From positions 1 through 64,000 of the forward strand of contig NZ_BNCD01000010.1 of assembly GCF_014656295.1 (NCBI RefSeq): DNA of 64,000 bases, read 5' to 3'. Each line of letters begins with the position of its first letter. Position 1 is the first letter of the stretch. The position numbers were made by a program, and so were the translations under genes. Positions 33,791-43,033 of the stretch are shown one piece after another. Source of the DNA: Streptomyces sulfonofaciens (GTDB lineage: Bacteria; Actinomycetota; Actinomycetes; Streptomycetales; Streptomycetaceae). The notes under the pieces are model-generated. The model had not been told where the DNA came from, did no database searches, and worked only from the letters and a program-made list of their open reading frames with translations.

Positions 33791-34744
33791 TCAGTCTCCA
33801 GTGGTCAGGATGTGGTTGTCGAGGGACTCGCCGGCTGCATATCGGGACAGTTGCGAAGCAATAAGGCGCTTGGCGCGCGGGTGGAAGGCCGAGGTGGGGC
33901 CGCCGACGTGCGGGCTGACGAGTACGCCGGGCGCGTGCCACAGCGGATGCCCCGGGGGCAGCGGTTCGGGATCCGTCACGTCGAGGGCGGCGGTGATCCG
34001 GCCGGTTTCCAACTCGGTCAGGAGCGCCTTGGTGTCGACGACGGCACCGCGGGCCACGTTCACCAGAAGGGCGCCGTCCTTCATCCTGCCGAGGAAGTCG
34101 GCGTCCACCAGGCCCCGGGTGGTGTCGTCGAGCGGGGTCGTGAGGACCACGACGTCGGCCTCGGGCAACAGGGCGGGGAGATCGGCGAGCTGATGCACGG
34201 GCCCGCGCTCGGTCGTGCGCGCGGAGCGCGCGATGCGCGCCACCCGTGCGACCTCAAAGGGCACAAGCCGGTCCTCGACCGCGGAGCCGATGGATCCGTA
34301 GCCCACGATCAGCACCGACTTGTCCGCGAGGGCCGGGCGGAATGCTGAACTCCAACGGCCCGCCTGCTGCGCCCTGACGAAGTCCGGGATGCCGCGCAGC
34401 GAGGCGAGGATCAGCGCGAGCGCCAGCTCGGCGGTACTGGCCTCGTGCACCCCGCGGGCGTTGCACAGCCGCACACCCGCGGGCACGGAGGCGATGTTGG
34501 CCAGAATGTCGTCCACTCCGGCGGTGAGCGTCTGGATCACCTCCAGGTGCGCCATGTGCGCGAGGGGAGCTGTCCGCACGGGAACGGGCTTCATGTAGGG
34601 CACCACGTACACCGCGCAGTCCGCCGGATCTGCGGGGAACTCCTGCGCCCCGTCGTCACCGCCGTCCCAGAACCGGTACGTCAGGTCGCCGGGGAGGCCG
34701 TCGATCTCCTGCGGGGGAAGGGGGAGCCACACGTCTGCAGTCAT
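33791..34744 (-). CDS. 2-hydroxyacid dehydrogenase (D-isomer-specific family)
   Basis: The 317-residue NAD(P) enzyme has the dinucleotide motif VGYGSIGSAV (about 146-155) and the family catalytic residues: Arg in NVARGAVVD, Glu in DVTDPEPLPPGHPLW, His in SPHVGGPT. It is closest in layout to glyoxylate/hydroxypyruvate or phosphoglycerate dehydrogenase-like members. Unlike SerA it has no ACT domain. The substrate is unknown. Only a poor ribosome site (AGGG 1 nt from the ATG) is visible. An 18-bp tandem direct repeat lies 60-100 nt upstream. Confidence 0.88.
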   Translation of the reverse strand: MTADVWLPLPPQEIDGLPGDLTYRFWDGGDDGAQEFPADPADCAVYVVPYMKPVPVRTAPLAHMAHLEVIQTLTAGVDDILANIASVPAGVRLCNARGVHEASTAELALALILASLRGIPDFVRAQQAGRWSSAFRPALADKSVLIVGYGSIGSAVEDRLVPFEVARVARIARSARTTERGPVHQLADLPALLPEADVVVLTTPLDDTTRGLVDADFLGRMKDGALLVNVARGAVVDTKALLTELETGRITAALDVTDPEPLPPGHPLWHAPGVLVSPHVGGPTSAFHPRAKRLIASQLSRYAAGESLDNHILTTGD

Positions 34745-34806
34745 GCCCTGGAGGCTAGATCGTGCCCTCCGCGCCCCGGAGGGCGAGGTTCCCTTCCGCC
34801 CCCGCA

Positions 34807-34840
34807 GGCCGGTGGCACATGCGCGGCCGGTGGCACATGC
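34807..34840. repeat. Two 16-bp direct repeats GGCCGGTGGCACATGC
   Basis: Two identical copies are separated by GC, giving an 18-bp period, less than two helical turns. They lie 63-96 nt upstream of the dehydrogenase start. They may be a regulator-binding site or a local slippage product. Confidence 0.75.
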
Positions 34841-34982
34841 CAGGCATCCGACGTTCCCCACGGATGAGGGCAGCAAATCGGACGGCGCGGGGGCCGGCCG
34901 CGACCGGAGGGCGCTCGATGGGCTCTCCGGCACCGGAACCTCCCCGTGCTCCCCCGCCCCTCGTCCGCACCCCGCGCCACCG

Positions 34983-35016
34983 CCCGACACTCCCCGACAC
35001 TCCCCGACACTCCCCG
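34983..35016. repeat. 10-bp tandem repeat CCCGACACTC, three copies
   Basis: Three perfect copies plus a partial fourth lie 80-113 nt before the lipoprotein gene. A simple minisatellite; length may vary between strains. Confidence 0.8.
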
Positions 35017-35095
35017 GCGAGGATCGCCGGATGGGGAACCCGGGGGCCTTCGGCGGTGTAGGAACGTAGGACCCGCCGCGTCGAAGGGACCCCTC

Positions 35096-36256
35096 GTGCA
35101 ACGCTCAGCCGTGACGGCCGCCTTGGCCGCCGCCGCGCTCCTGTTCACCGCCGCCTGCTCGTCGGGCGGCGCCCCGCACCCGCGGCAGTCGGGGAGCGCT
35201 TCGGCGAGCCCCCGGGTGCCGGGCCCCTCCTCGGCCCGTGCGGACACGGCGCCCCCGGCGAAGGGCTCGGTGAAGGTGGTGCGCACCCTCACCGAGGACC
35301 TGAAGTCCCCGTGGGGCCTCGCGGAGCTCCCGGACGGCGACCTGCTGGTGTCCTCCAGGGACGAGGGCACCATCACCCGGGTCGACTCGGACGGCGGCAG
35401 GAAGACGGAGATCGGCTCGGTGCCCGGTGTCTCCCCCGCCGGCGAGGGCGGCCTGCTCGGCATCGCCCTCTCCCCGTCCTTCGCCTCGGACCACATGGTC
35501 TACGCCTACTTCACGACCGCCTCCGACAACCGCGTCGTCCGCATGCTGTACGACGAGAAGCGGGAGCCCGGCGACCAGCTCGGCGCACCCAACACACTGC
35601 TGCGCGGCATCCCGAAGGGCGTGGTCCACAACGGCGGCCGGATCGCCTTCGGCCCCGACGGGATGCTGTACGCGGGCACCGGCGAGTCGGGCGAGCGGGG
35701 CCGTGCCCAGGTCAGGTCGGACCTGGGCGGCAAGATCCTGCGTATGACGCCGGACGGCCGTCCGGCCCCGGGCAACCCCTTCCGCGGCGCCCCCTACGTC
35801 TACTCGTACGGCCATCGGAACGTGCAGGGCCTGGCCTGGGACACCCACCAGCGGCTGTGGGCCTCGGAGTTCGGCCAGGACACCTGGGACGAACTCAATC
35901 TGATCGCGCCCGGGGACAACTACGGCTGGCCGGAAGTGGAGGGCAGAGCGGGCAGGAAGGGCTTCCACGATCCGGTGGCCCAGTGGCGGACGTCGGAGGC
36001 CTCGCCGAGCGGTGTCGCCTTCGCCGAGGGCAGCATCTGGGTGGCGGCACTGCGCGGCGAGCGGCTGTGGCGCGTCCCGCTGGACGGCACCCGCGTCTCT
36101 GCCGCCCCGCAGTCCTTCCTCAAGGGCACCTACGGCCGCCTGCGCACGGTCGCCCCGGCCGACGGCGACAGGCTCTGGCTCCTCACCAGTGAGACGGACA
36201 CCCGCGGCACCCCTCGGAAGGGCGACGACCGCATCCTGGAGGTCCAGGTGAAGTAG
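35096..36256 (+). CDS. PQQ-type sugar (glucose/sorbosone) dehydrogenase-like lipoprotein
   Basis: The 386-residue protein is exported and lipid-anchored: the lipobox is TAAC with Cys21. After a Ser/Pro linker comes a six-bladed beta-propeller of the soluble glucose dehydrogenase family. The active-site pattern is preserved: His178 in VVHNGGRIAFGPDG, Arg241-Asn242 in YGHRNVQGLAW, and EFGQDTWDELN. Such proteins oxidise aldose sugars with PQQ, but many Streptomyces members are untested. The GTG start has AAGGGA 6 nt upstream. It is monocistronic; the following 650 bp are noncoding repeats. Confidence 0.88.
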   Translation: MQRSAVTAALAAAALLFTAACSSGGAPHPRQSGSASASPRVPGPSSARADTAPPAKGSVKVVRTLTEDLKSPWGLAELPDGDLLVSSRDEGTITRVDSDGGRKTEIGSVPGVSPAGEGGLLGIALSPSFASDHMVYAYFTTASDNRVVRMLYDEKREPGDQLGAPNTLLRGIPKGVVHNGGRIAFGPDGMLYAGTGESGERGRAQVRSDLGGKILRMTPDGRPAPGNPFRGAPYVYSYGHRNVQGLAWDTHQRLWASEFGQDTWDELNLIAPGDNYGWPEVEGRAGRKGFHDPVAQWRTSEASPSGVAFAEGSIWVAALRGERLWRVPLDGTRVSAAPQSFLKGTYGRLRTVAPADGDRLWLLTSETDTRGTPRKGDDRILEVQVK

Positions 36257-36904
36257 GAGCGTGAGCGGAGGGGACCGGCCGCGGCCGGAGCCGGAACGTG
36301 CACGGCCCGGCAGCGCGCCGAAGGCCCGGCACGGTGAGGGGGCGCAGCCGGAACCCGGCGCCCGCACCGCATGGGGCGGGGCGGGGCGGCAGCCGCACGC
36401 CAGGGGCGCCGGGCGGGGCGAGGGGACGCCGTGGAGCCGGATCCGGCGGGAGCACCGGACAGCCGGGACCGGACAGCCGGGAGGGGAGCGTGGCGCCGTG
36501 GCGGGTTGGCCAGTTGATCCGACGTGTCGCGCTCCTCACCCGCCCGGGACCGACGTCCACGTCCTCTCGTGAGGAGCCGGCCGGCGCCCGGTCGCGGGCC
36601 GGGCAGCCGCGTTCCCGGCGGGGTCGGCGGGGTCGGCGGGGCCGGCGGGGTCGGCGGCCGGGCGCCCGTCCGCAGGGGACCGCGCCCCCGTGGGCCCTGG
36701 CAGGCAGTCCTCTTGATCGGACGTGTCGCGCTCCTCACCCGCCCGGGACCGATGTCCACGTTCTCTCGTGAGGAGCCGGCCGGGGCCCGGTCGCGGGCCG
36801 GGCAGCCGCGTTCCCGGCGGGGTCGGCGGCCGGGCGCCTGTCCGCAGGGGACCGCGCCCCCGGGGGCCCCGGCAGGCAGTCCTCGGACGGGCAGGCGACA
36901 GAAC
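36257..36904. other. Noncoding GC-rich region with tandem duplication, 648 bp
   Basis: The first 250 bp show no feature I can support. The rest is the tandem duplication at 36514-36884. Both flanking genes end here (convergent), so it is a region of 3' ends. Confidence 0.6.
36514..36884. repeat. Tandem duplication of a 172-199 bp block
   Basis: Copy 1 (36514-36712) and copy 2 (36713-36884) are nearly identical from TTGATC to GGCAGGCAGTCCTC. The 27-bp length difference is exactly three extra 9-bp units of the GGCGGGGTC type in copy 1. Each copy contains the inverted repeat GCTCCTCAC / GTGAGGAGC with a loop of about 30 nt. No coding frame is conserved between copies. Confidence 0.9.
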
Positions 36905-37078
36905 CTAGACCCCGCCCTGCCCGGGTTTGCGGACCACGACCCGGCCCGAGTCGAGGTCTATGGGGCCGCGCCCGGGGTCTCCGTCATGGAGGTCCACCCG
37001 GGTCAGCTCAAGGCGCTTGCGCTCCTCGTCGGTGTGCTTGCGGCCGGGTGCGAAGAGTTCCTCAATCAGGTTGAACAC
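36905..37078 (-). CDS. Small conserved protein (DUF6191-like)
   Basis: This 57-residue acidic protein reads MFNLIEELFAPGRKHTDEER at the N-terminus, then LELTRVDLHDGDPGRGPIDL. I recognise this as a small Streptomyces family usually starting MFNLFEELFAPG. Its function is unknown. The GTG start at 37078 has GGGAGG 4 nt upstream. The gene stands alone between the LuxR-family gene, which ends 140 bp to the right, and the tandem duplication. Confidence 0.8.
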   Translation of the reverse strand: MFNLIEELFAPGRKHTDEERKRLELTRVDLHDGDPGRGPIDLDSGRVVVRKPGQGGV

Positions 37079-37217
37079 GCCGCCTCCCAGGGCCGAGTCC
37101 TGACTTCAGCGTAAGCGAGCCGGACCCCGATGGCCGTGTCTCACCGGTCACATCGGGCCCGCCGGCGTACCGCGCGGTCGCGGGTTCTCTGCCGCGGGCG
37201 CACGGCCGCGACGAGTG

Positions 37218-40200
37218 CTACGCGCCGCGGGCGACGGTCCGCTCGGGCGGGAAGAGCTGTCTGCGGTGGGCCAGGGCCGCGGCCTCTCCGCGGCCGGAAA
37301 CCCCCAGCTTGGACAGGATGTTGGAGACGTGCACGCTGGCGGTCTTCGGGGAGATGAAGAGCTCCTCCGCGATCTGGCGGTTGGTGCGGCCCGCGGCGAC
37401 CAGCCGCAGCACATCGCGCTCACGGCTGGTGAGACCCAGCGCCTCGACCGGATCGGCGGGCCCCGGGGCCGGGGTCCTGGTCAGGGCCAGCCGGCCGCGC
37501 TGGGCGAGCGCCGCCACGGCCTCGGCGAGCGGCCGGGCGCCCAGGTGCCCGGCCACCGCACCGGCCTGGCGGAGCAGTTCGGCGGCGCGGTCGCGGTCGT
37601 CGTCGCAGGCTCCGGCCGCGAGCAGGGACTCCGCCAGCCGGTAGCGGACGCGGGCCACGTCGAAGGGCCGCTCCAGGGGGCCGAACGCGGCGAGCACGTC
37701 CAGCCAGACGCCGGAGGTGGCCAGGCCCTCGGCTCGCAGCAGTTCCGCGCGCACCCACCGGGCGTGGGCCTCCCAGACCGGCACACCGGTGGCGAGGGAC
37801 TTGGCCGCGGCCCTGATCCGGTCGAGGGCCTCCGCGCGGCCCGGTTCCGCGACGGGCAGGGCGCGGGCGTCGGCCTCCGTGGACGCGGCGGCGAGCAGCA
37901 GGGGCCAGGCGTAGCGCTGGGTGCCGGGCGGGAAGCCGGCGCCGACGGCGCCGGCCAGTTCGGTGCGGGCGTCGAGGATGCGGCCCTGGCCCGCGGCGAC
38001 GCCCACCGCGATACGGGCGAGCGGTACCGACTGCTGCGGCATGGGGTCGTGGGTGCCGTAGTGCGCGCGGGCCGCCGTGAGCCGGCGGGCGGCCTCGGTC
38101 AGGTCGCCGCGGGCCAGGGCGAGATGGGCGAGACGGGCGGCGGCGGCGCCGCGGGGCTTGGCGCTGTGCCCGATCCGCTCGGCCCGTGCGGCCGCCTCGG
38201 CGGCCCGGTCCCACCGGCCGAGGGAGTACAGCGACTCGGAGAGGTTGCCCCACATCCAGGCCTCGGAGTCGCGCAGGCCGTATTTCCGGCTGAGCTCGAT
38301 GCCCTCTTCGAGGATGCCGACGGCCTCGCGGGAGCGGCCGACGCCCTCCAGCACCGAGGGGAGGTTCACATGGCTGCGGCCCACGCAGCCGGCGATGCCG
38401 AGTTCGGTGACCCGGGCCGCCACGTCGTACATCTCGGCGAGGCCGGCCTCCACCTGGCCCGCGTCGACCATCAGGCCGCCCAGGGTGATGCGGGCGTGCA
38501 TCTCGATGTCGCGGGCGCCGACCATGTGGGCGTACTCCACGGCCCGCTCGGCTGCGGCCAGGCTCTCGTGGCCGGGTTCGTGGAGCATCGACCAGTTGGC
38601 GACGTAGGCCAGCACCTCGGCGTGCACCGGCGACGGCGGCAGGCCGCGCACCAGGTCCTGGGCGGTGCCGAGCTCGCGCCAGCCGTCGCCGTGGGCCAGG
38701 CTCTGCACCAGCCGGGAGCGCTGCACCCAGAACCACGCGGCACGCAGCGGGTCCTGGCCGTCCGAGTCGTCCTCCAGGAGCCGCAGCGCACGCTTGGTGA
38801 TCTTCAGCGCGCGGAGCCGCTCCCCGCAGAGCCGGCCGGCCACCGCGGCCTCGGCGAGCAGATCGAGGAAGCGCAGCGGGGCGGCGGTCGGATCGCAGCC
38901 GCAGGGCAGGTAGGACTCCGCGTAGTCGACGGGCCGCAGTTCGGCGCGGACGGATTCGGGGGCGGCGTCCCACAGCTCCGTGGCGCGCTCCAGCAGCCGC
39001 AGTTGCTCCGAGTACGCGTGCCGGCGGCGCGCCGCGACGGAGGCGCGGAGCACGGCGGGCAGGGCCTTGGCGGCGTCGTGCGCGTGGTACCAGTAGCTGG
39101 CGAGGCGGGTGGCGCGCTCGTCGGAGGGGACGACGGCCGGGTCGGCTTCGAGTGCCTCGGCGTAACGGCGGTTGAGGCGGGAGCGCTCGCCGGGCAGCAG
39201 GTCGTCGCTGACGGCCTCGCGCACCAGGGAGTGGCGGAAGCGGTAGCCGTCGCCGTCGGGGGTGGCGAGGAGGATGTGGGCGCCCACGGCGGCTCTGAGG
39301 GCCTCGATCAGATCGTCCTCCGTGAGTCCCGCGACGGCGGCGAGCAGCGGGTACTCGACGGTGGAGCCGCCCTCGGCGGCGATCCGCACGGCCCGCTGCG
39401 CGTGCGGCGGCAGTTTCTCGACCCGGACCAGCAGGAGGTCGCGGAGGGAGTCCGTGAGGCCGGTGCAGCCGCACTCGTGCGCGGCGACGGCCAGTTCCTC
39501 GACGAAGAACGCATTGCCGTCGGAACGCTCGAAGATCTCGTCGACCAGCGCGGCATCGGGCTCGGAGGCGAGGATTCCGGCGAGCTGTCGGGCGACTTCG
39601 GCGCGGCTGAACCGGCCCAGTTCGAGCCGGCGCACGGTGCGCAGCCGGTCGAGCTCGGCGAGCAGGGGGCGCAGCGGATGGCGGCGGTGGATGTCGTCGG
39701 CGCGGAAGGTGGCGAGGACCAGGACGCGGGGCGTGCGCAGGGTGCGCAGCAGGAAGGCGAGCAGGTGCCGGGTGGAGGCGTCGGCCCAGTGCAGGTCCTC
39801 CAGGGCGATGACCAGGGTGCGGTCCACGGCCAGCCGCTCCAGGAGGCGGGCGGTCAGCTCGAAGAGACGGGCCATGTCCTCCTCGTCGTGCAGCCCTCGG
39901 GGGGCCTCGCCGAGCTCCGGGAGCAGCCGGGCCAGCTCTGCCTCCTGGCCGGCGGCAGCGGCGGCCATCTCATCGGGGAGCTGTCTGCGCAGCGCCCGCA
40001 GCGCCGCGGAGAACGGTGCGAAGGGCAGGCCCTCGGCACCGATCTCTATGCAGCCGCCGACCGCCACCACCGCCCCCCGGCTGCGGGCGAGGGCGGCGAA
40101 CTCCTCCACGAGGCGGGTCTTGCCGACCCCCGCCTCGCCGCCGAGCAGCAGCGCGCGCGGCTCGGCAGTGGGGCCCGGCTCCGCGGCGGACGGCTCCTCG

Positions 40201-40307
40201 GCGGGTCCGCCGGCGGCACGGGCGAGCATGTCGCGCAGCACCTGAAGCTCGTCGTCGCGTCCGACGAACACCGGGCTGACGGATCTGGTCTCCACATCGC
40301 CGAGCAT
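37218..40307 (-). CDS. Large LuxR-family ATPase regulator (LAL type)
   Basis: The 1029-residue regulator has an AAA-type ATPase domain at the N-terminus with Walker A GGEAGVGKT (about 56-64) and LVIALEDLHWAD as Walker B. A long helical TPR-like region (about 430-940) and a C-terminal LuxR HTH (about 965-1025, LTSRERDVLRLVAAGRTNRQ) follow. LAL regulators such as MalT sense small molecules through the central part. The ATG at 40307 has no clear ribosome site; the GTG at 40295 is an alternative. There is no adjacent metabolic operon, so the target is unknown. Confidence 0.9.
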   Translation of the reverse strand: MLGDVETRSVSPVFVGRDDELQVLRDMLARAAGGPAEEPSAAEPGPTAEPRALLLGGEAGVGKTRLVEEFAALARSRGAVVAVGGCIEIGAEGLPFAPFSAALRALRRQLPDEMAAAAAGQEAELARLLPELGEAPRGLHDEEDMARLFELTARLLERLAVDRTLVIALEDLHWADASTRHLLAFLLRTLRTPRVLVLATFRADDIHRRHPLRPLLAELDRLRTVRRLELGRFSRAEVARQLAGILASEPDAALVDEIFERSDGNAFFVEELAVAAHECGCTGLTDSLRDLLLVRVEKLPPHAQRAVRIAAEGGSTVEYPLLAAVAGLTEDDLIEALRAAVGAHILLATPDGDGYRFRHSLVREAVSDDLLPGERSRLNRRYAEALEADPAVVPSDERATRLASYWYHAHDAAKALPAVLRASVAARRRHAYSEQLRLLERATELWDAAPESVRAELRPVDYAESYLPCGCDPTAAPLRFLDLLAEAAVAGRLCGERLRALKITKRALRLLEDDSDGQDPLRAAWFWVQRSRLVQSLAHGDGWRELGTAQDLVRGLPPSPVHAEVLAYVANWSMLHEPGHESLAAAERAVEYAHMVGARDIEMHARITLGGLMVDAGQVEAGLAEMYDVAARVTELGIAGCVGRSHVNLPSVLEGVGRSREAVGILEEGIELSRKYGLRDSEAWMWGNLSESLYSLGRWDRAAEAAARAERIGHSAKPRGAAAARLAHLALARGDLTEAARRLTAARAHYGTHDPMPQQSVPLARIAVGVAAGQGRILDARTELAGAVGAGFPPGTQRYAWPLLLAAASTEADARALPVAEPGRAEALDRIRAAAKSLATGVPVWEAHARWVRAELLRAEGLATSGVWLDVLAAFGPLERPFDVARVRYRLAESLLAAGACDDDRDRAAELLRQAGAVAGHLGARPLAEAVAALAQRGRLALTRTPAPGPADPVEALGLTSRERDVLRLVAAGRTNRQIAEELFISPKTASVHVSNILSKLGVSGRGEAAALAHRRQLFPPERTVARGA

Positions 40308-40399
40308 GGCACAGGGGTACGACGGTACGGGACTGCTTATCGAGCCCCCGCCGGCCACCACGGCCCCGGGCGGTGCCGGGACCGTCGCCTCTTGCGCAC

Positions 40400-40456
40400 G
40401 CACCGGGGCCCGGGACGCCGCGGCCCCCCGCGCCGCGGCGTCCCGGGCCCCGGTGC
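40400..40456 (-). terminator. 24-bp perfect hairpin
   Basis: Perfect 24-bp arms (40400-40423 and 40433-40456) flank a 9-nt C-rich loop, between the 81-aa gene (stop 40595) and the LuxR gene (start 40307). It is one of the strongest hairpins in the window and should insulate the two genes. Confidence 0.8.
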
Positions 40457-40594
40457 CCCCCGCGGCACCGCCCGGTGCCCGGCGGGCGGGCCGGCCGGAC
40501 GCCGGGGGCCGCGGGTCGCTGCCGGCCCCCGCCCCCGCGACGCCGGCCGAACCGCGGGCAGCCGTCGAACCGGAACCGGCCGCCGGGCCGGTGG

Positions 40595-40840
40595 TCATAC
40601 GCTGCGGGCGCGGGGCGAGCCGGCGCAGGTCGTACTGCGCGCCCCGCCCTCCGGTTCACGACCGGCAGTGCGGCGGGCCCGGCGGTCCGCCCTGCCCGCC
40701 CTGCCCGCCTCACTTGCCCCGCCCGCCCTGCTCTCCCTGCGCGCCTCGCGGGCCGCACGGAGCAGCCGGCGCCGCTCGGCGGCCCGTATCAGGTCGGCCT
40801 CCCGTGTCCGGTACACGCTGAACTGGAACATCTGGAACAT
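40595..40840 (-). CDS. Small Arg-rich protein
   Basis: The 81-residue protein starts MFQMFQFSVYRTREADLIRA and continues as a charged helix rich in Arg and Ala; the last 30 residues are low complexity. AGGGGG lies 7 nt before the ATG. Similar small proteins beginning MFQ-x-x-VYR occur in Streptomyces. Function unknown; a DNA/RNA- or membrane-associated role is only a guess from charge. Repeated CTAAGGC decamers lie upstream. Confidence 0.65.
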   Translation of the reverse strand: MFQMFQFSVYRTREADLIRAAERRRLLRAAREARRESRAGGASEAGRAGRADRRARRTAGREPEGGARSTTCAGSPRARSV

Positions 40841-40961
40841 GGCGGAACCCCCTGGGCGAGTCGGTCGGTCCCGCACCGCCTGCCGGGCGGTGCGATGCCG
40901 CAAGACTCGTCTGCCAGGGGGTTCCGGCGCATCGGGAGAGTTCCGCATCCTGTGTGCGGGG

Positions 40962-41072
40962 GGTGCCTTAGCGGGGCCTCACGGCATGCTCAGAGGGCCG
41001 CTGCCCCGGGCCGGCGCGGGGTCCGGGGGCCTAAGGCACCCGTCCCGGCGGCCGTCCGGGGACTAAGGCGCC
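40962..41072. repeat. Three CTAAGGC(A/G)CC decamers
   Basis: GGTGCCTTAG (40962-40971) is the reverse complement of CTAAGGCACC (41031-41040), and CTAAGGCGCC recurs at 41063-41072. All three lie in the 250-bp region upstream of the 81-aa gene and downstream of the next membrane-protein gene. Operator half-sites or a large stem are both possible. Confidence 0.5.
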
Positions 41073-41093
41073 TCACGTCCGGGCCCGGCCGGG

Positions 41094-41801
41094 TCAGGAG
41101 GACACCGAGGGCAGGGCCAGGATGGCGTCGGAGTACTTCAGTACCGCGAGCAGCAGGCCGACCGCGCCCAGGCAGACGCCGGCCCAGGCGACCGACTTGA
41201 TCCAGGGGGCCTGGGGTACGCCCGGCGCGCCGAACGCGGGCCTGGCGAGCACCACGACTGCGACGATCAGTGCGGCCAGCGCGAAGATGCCGCTGACCAG
41301 CGCGGTGACGTGCCACTGGTCGCCGTAGACCTCCTGGATCTGCTGCGAGACGCTGGCGCCCTGCGACGTCTGGAGCTGCCCGATCAGCGATTCGCGGGCG
41401 CCCGCCACCGTGCCGAGCCAGCTACCGGTGAGCGAGACGAAACCGAGTCCCGCGGCCACCACGGCGCCGGCGCCCTGGGCGACCGCCGACGAGGAGGGGG
41501 TGCCGCCGTCCTCCGCGGCGGCGGGGAAGGCGTCGTAGTCGGCGCCGGAGTCCGCGCCCTCGCCGGAGTCCGCGCCGGAGTCCGCGCCCGCTGCTCCTGC
41601 GGAGCCCGCGTCCGTACTGCCGCTGCCGCCCGCGGCGGCTGCCGCGCCCTCGCCGGGAGCGTGCTGCGCCCCCGGTGCCGCGTCCCCCGGGGCGGCCGGC
41701 GGTTGCTGCGGTGCCTGCGCGGCCCGCTCGGCGTCGGCGGCCTCCGCGGCCTTGTCCGTGGGCTCGCCGCCCTTGTCTGCGGGCCCGTCCGGCCTGTCCA
41801 T
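41094..41801 (-). CDS. Membrane protein with acidic low-complexity N-terminus
   Basis: The 235-residue protein has a disordered Ala/Gly/Pro/Asp-rich N-terminal half (about 1-105) and a C-terminal half with about three membrane helices (about 110-130, 165-190, 205-225). I choose ATG 41801 because AGGGA lies 6 nt upstream. An ATG at 41933 would add 44 residues but has no ribosome site and would put that site inside the coding region. No family recognised. Confidence 0.65.
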   Translation of the reverse strand: MDRPDGPADKGGEPTDKAAEAADAERAAQAPQQPPAAPGDAAPGAQHAPGEGAAAAAGGSGSTDAGSAGAAGADSGADSGEGADSGADYDAFPAAAEDGGTPSSSAVAQGAGAVVAAGLGFVSLTGSWLGTVAGARESLIGQLQTSQGASVSQQIQEVYGDQWHVTALVSGIFALAALIVAVVVLARPAFGAPGVPQAPWIKSVAWAGVCLGAVGLLLAVLKYSDAILALPSVSS

Positions 41802-42277
41802 GACCTGTCCCTTTTCGTTGTGCTGTCCGTCGTCCTGGATGCCCTCGGCCCCTTCCTTCGCGGCCTCGTCCGTCGTGGCCATGCGGCCCGTGGAACGGGA
41901 CTCCGCGGCTGCGTCAGTTGTCTTGGATGCCATGCCGCGCACCGTACGAACGGATTCTGAGAGCTGTCTTAATGATCGCCGGGCCCCGCAAGCAGCCGGG
42001 TCCAACGCGCACAGAGCGTAGGTGGGCCCGGGTGACGGCCCGTTGAAGCGCAGCCGCACACCAGGCGAAGAGTCCCACCGCGCCTTCCGCGTCTTAGGCG
42101 TTCGCGCGCGCCAGCATACGCAACGGGGCAGCACCCCCGTCGGCCCCCCGACCCCTCGGCGCTCCGGCCCCGCGCCCCCGGGGGGCCCGGCACCGGCGTC
42201 CGGCACCGCCTGCCCGGCGGCAGCCCCCCGCGCCGCACCCGGCGCAGTCGCAGGTCCAGGGCACCGGCTACGCGGTG
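41802..42277. other. Intergenic region, 476 bp
   Basis: Up to 132 bp of this may belong to the preceding gene if it starts at 41933. The remainder is GC-rich, with no supported feature. Confidence 0.5.
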
Positions 42278-42904
42278 TCACTCCTCCCCCGCCGCCGAGG
42301 CGGCCGGAGCGGCGGAGGCCGCCGGGGCCGTGGGCGGCCTGGTCAGACGGCCGACGGCCAGGACTATCGCATGGCGGCGCAGCGCGATCTCCTCGGGCGG
42401 GTCCTGGCCCTCCCCCAGCGCTTCGGGGCTGCCCGGGCTCCAGGTGCCCGCGAGCGACAGGATCAGCGAGAGCAGTGCCTGCGGCGGCAGGCCGGCGTCC
42501 ACCCGGCCCTGTGCCTGCGCACCGGCGACGGCCCGCACCTTGGCGGAGTTCGCAGCGATCACCACCGGAAGCAGCTCCGCCGCGCCGGGCCGCTCCAGGC
42601 TGTGCCAGCGGGCGAGCCGCATCAGCCGCGGATGGGCCAGGTAGAAGTCGTAGAGCGCGCCGGCGTAGCCGGGAAGGTCGTCGGGAGTGATCGGGACGGC
42701 GTTCAACAGCTCTTCCGCGGCCCGTGCGAAGACCGCGTCGAAGAGCGCCTCCTTGCTGCCGAAGTGCACGTAGATCAGGTTCTTGTTGTAGCCCGCCGCC
42801 GCGGCGATCCGGTCCACGCGCGCACCTGCGATCCCGTACGCGGCGAACTCCTCGCTCGCCGCCTCCAGGAACCGGGCCTTGGTCGCTTGGGAGTCTCTGG
42901 GCAT
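42278..42904 (-). CDS. TetR family transcriptional repressor
   Basis: The 208-residue protein has a TetR HTH (about 8-55: RFLEAASEEFAAYGIAGARV, IAAAAGYNKNLIYVHFGSKE) and an all-helical ligand domain. The C-terminus is an Ala/Pro tail. AAGGA directly abuts the ATG. It is divergent from an SDR gene with a palindrome between them at 43034-43053, so it very likely represses that gene and itself. Confidence 0.9.
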   Translation of the reverse strand: MPRDSQATKARFLEAASEEFAAYGIAGARVDRIAAAAGYNKNLIYVHFGSKEALFDAVFARAAEELLNAVPITPDDLPGYAGALYDFYLAHPRLMRLARWHSLERPGAAELLPVVIAANSAKVRAVAGAQAQGRVDAGLPPQALLSLILSLAGTWSPGSPEALGEGQDPPEEIALRRHAIVLAVGRLTRPPTAPAASAAPAASAAGEE

Positions 42905-43033
42905 TCCTTCACTCTAACTGTCCGGATCCCGTAATGACTAACCGGATGGTCACCCACTCTCATCCCCCTCACTTCCCGGCCCACCAGCCCTCCCTCAGGT
43001 TTGCATCCTTCAGGACCAGGGCGTACCGTCCGA

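Larger units (their letters stand above)
34745..35095. other. Divergent intergenic region, 351 bp
   Basis: It lies between the hydroxyacid dehydrogenase and the lipoprotein gene and contains two direct-repeat arrays (34807-34840 and 34983-35016). No supported gene. Confidence 0.6.
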
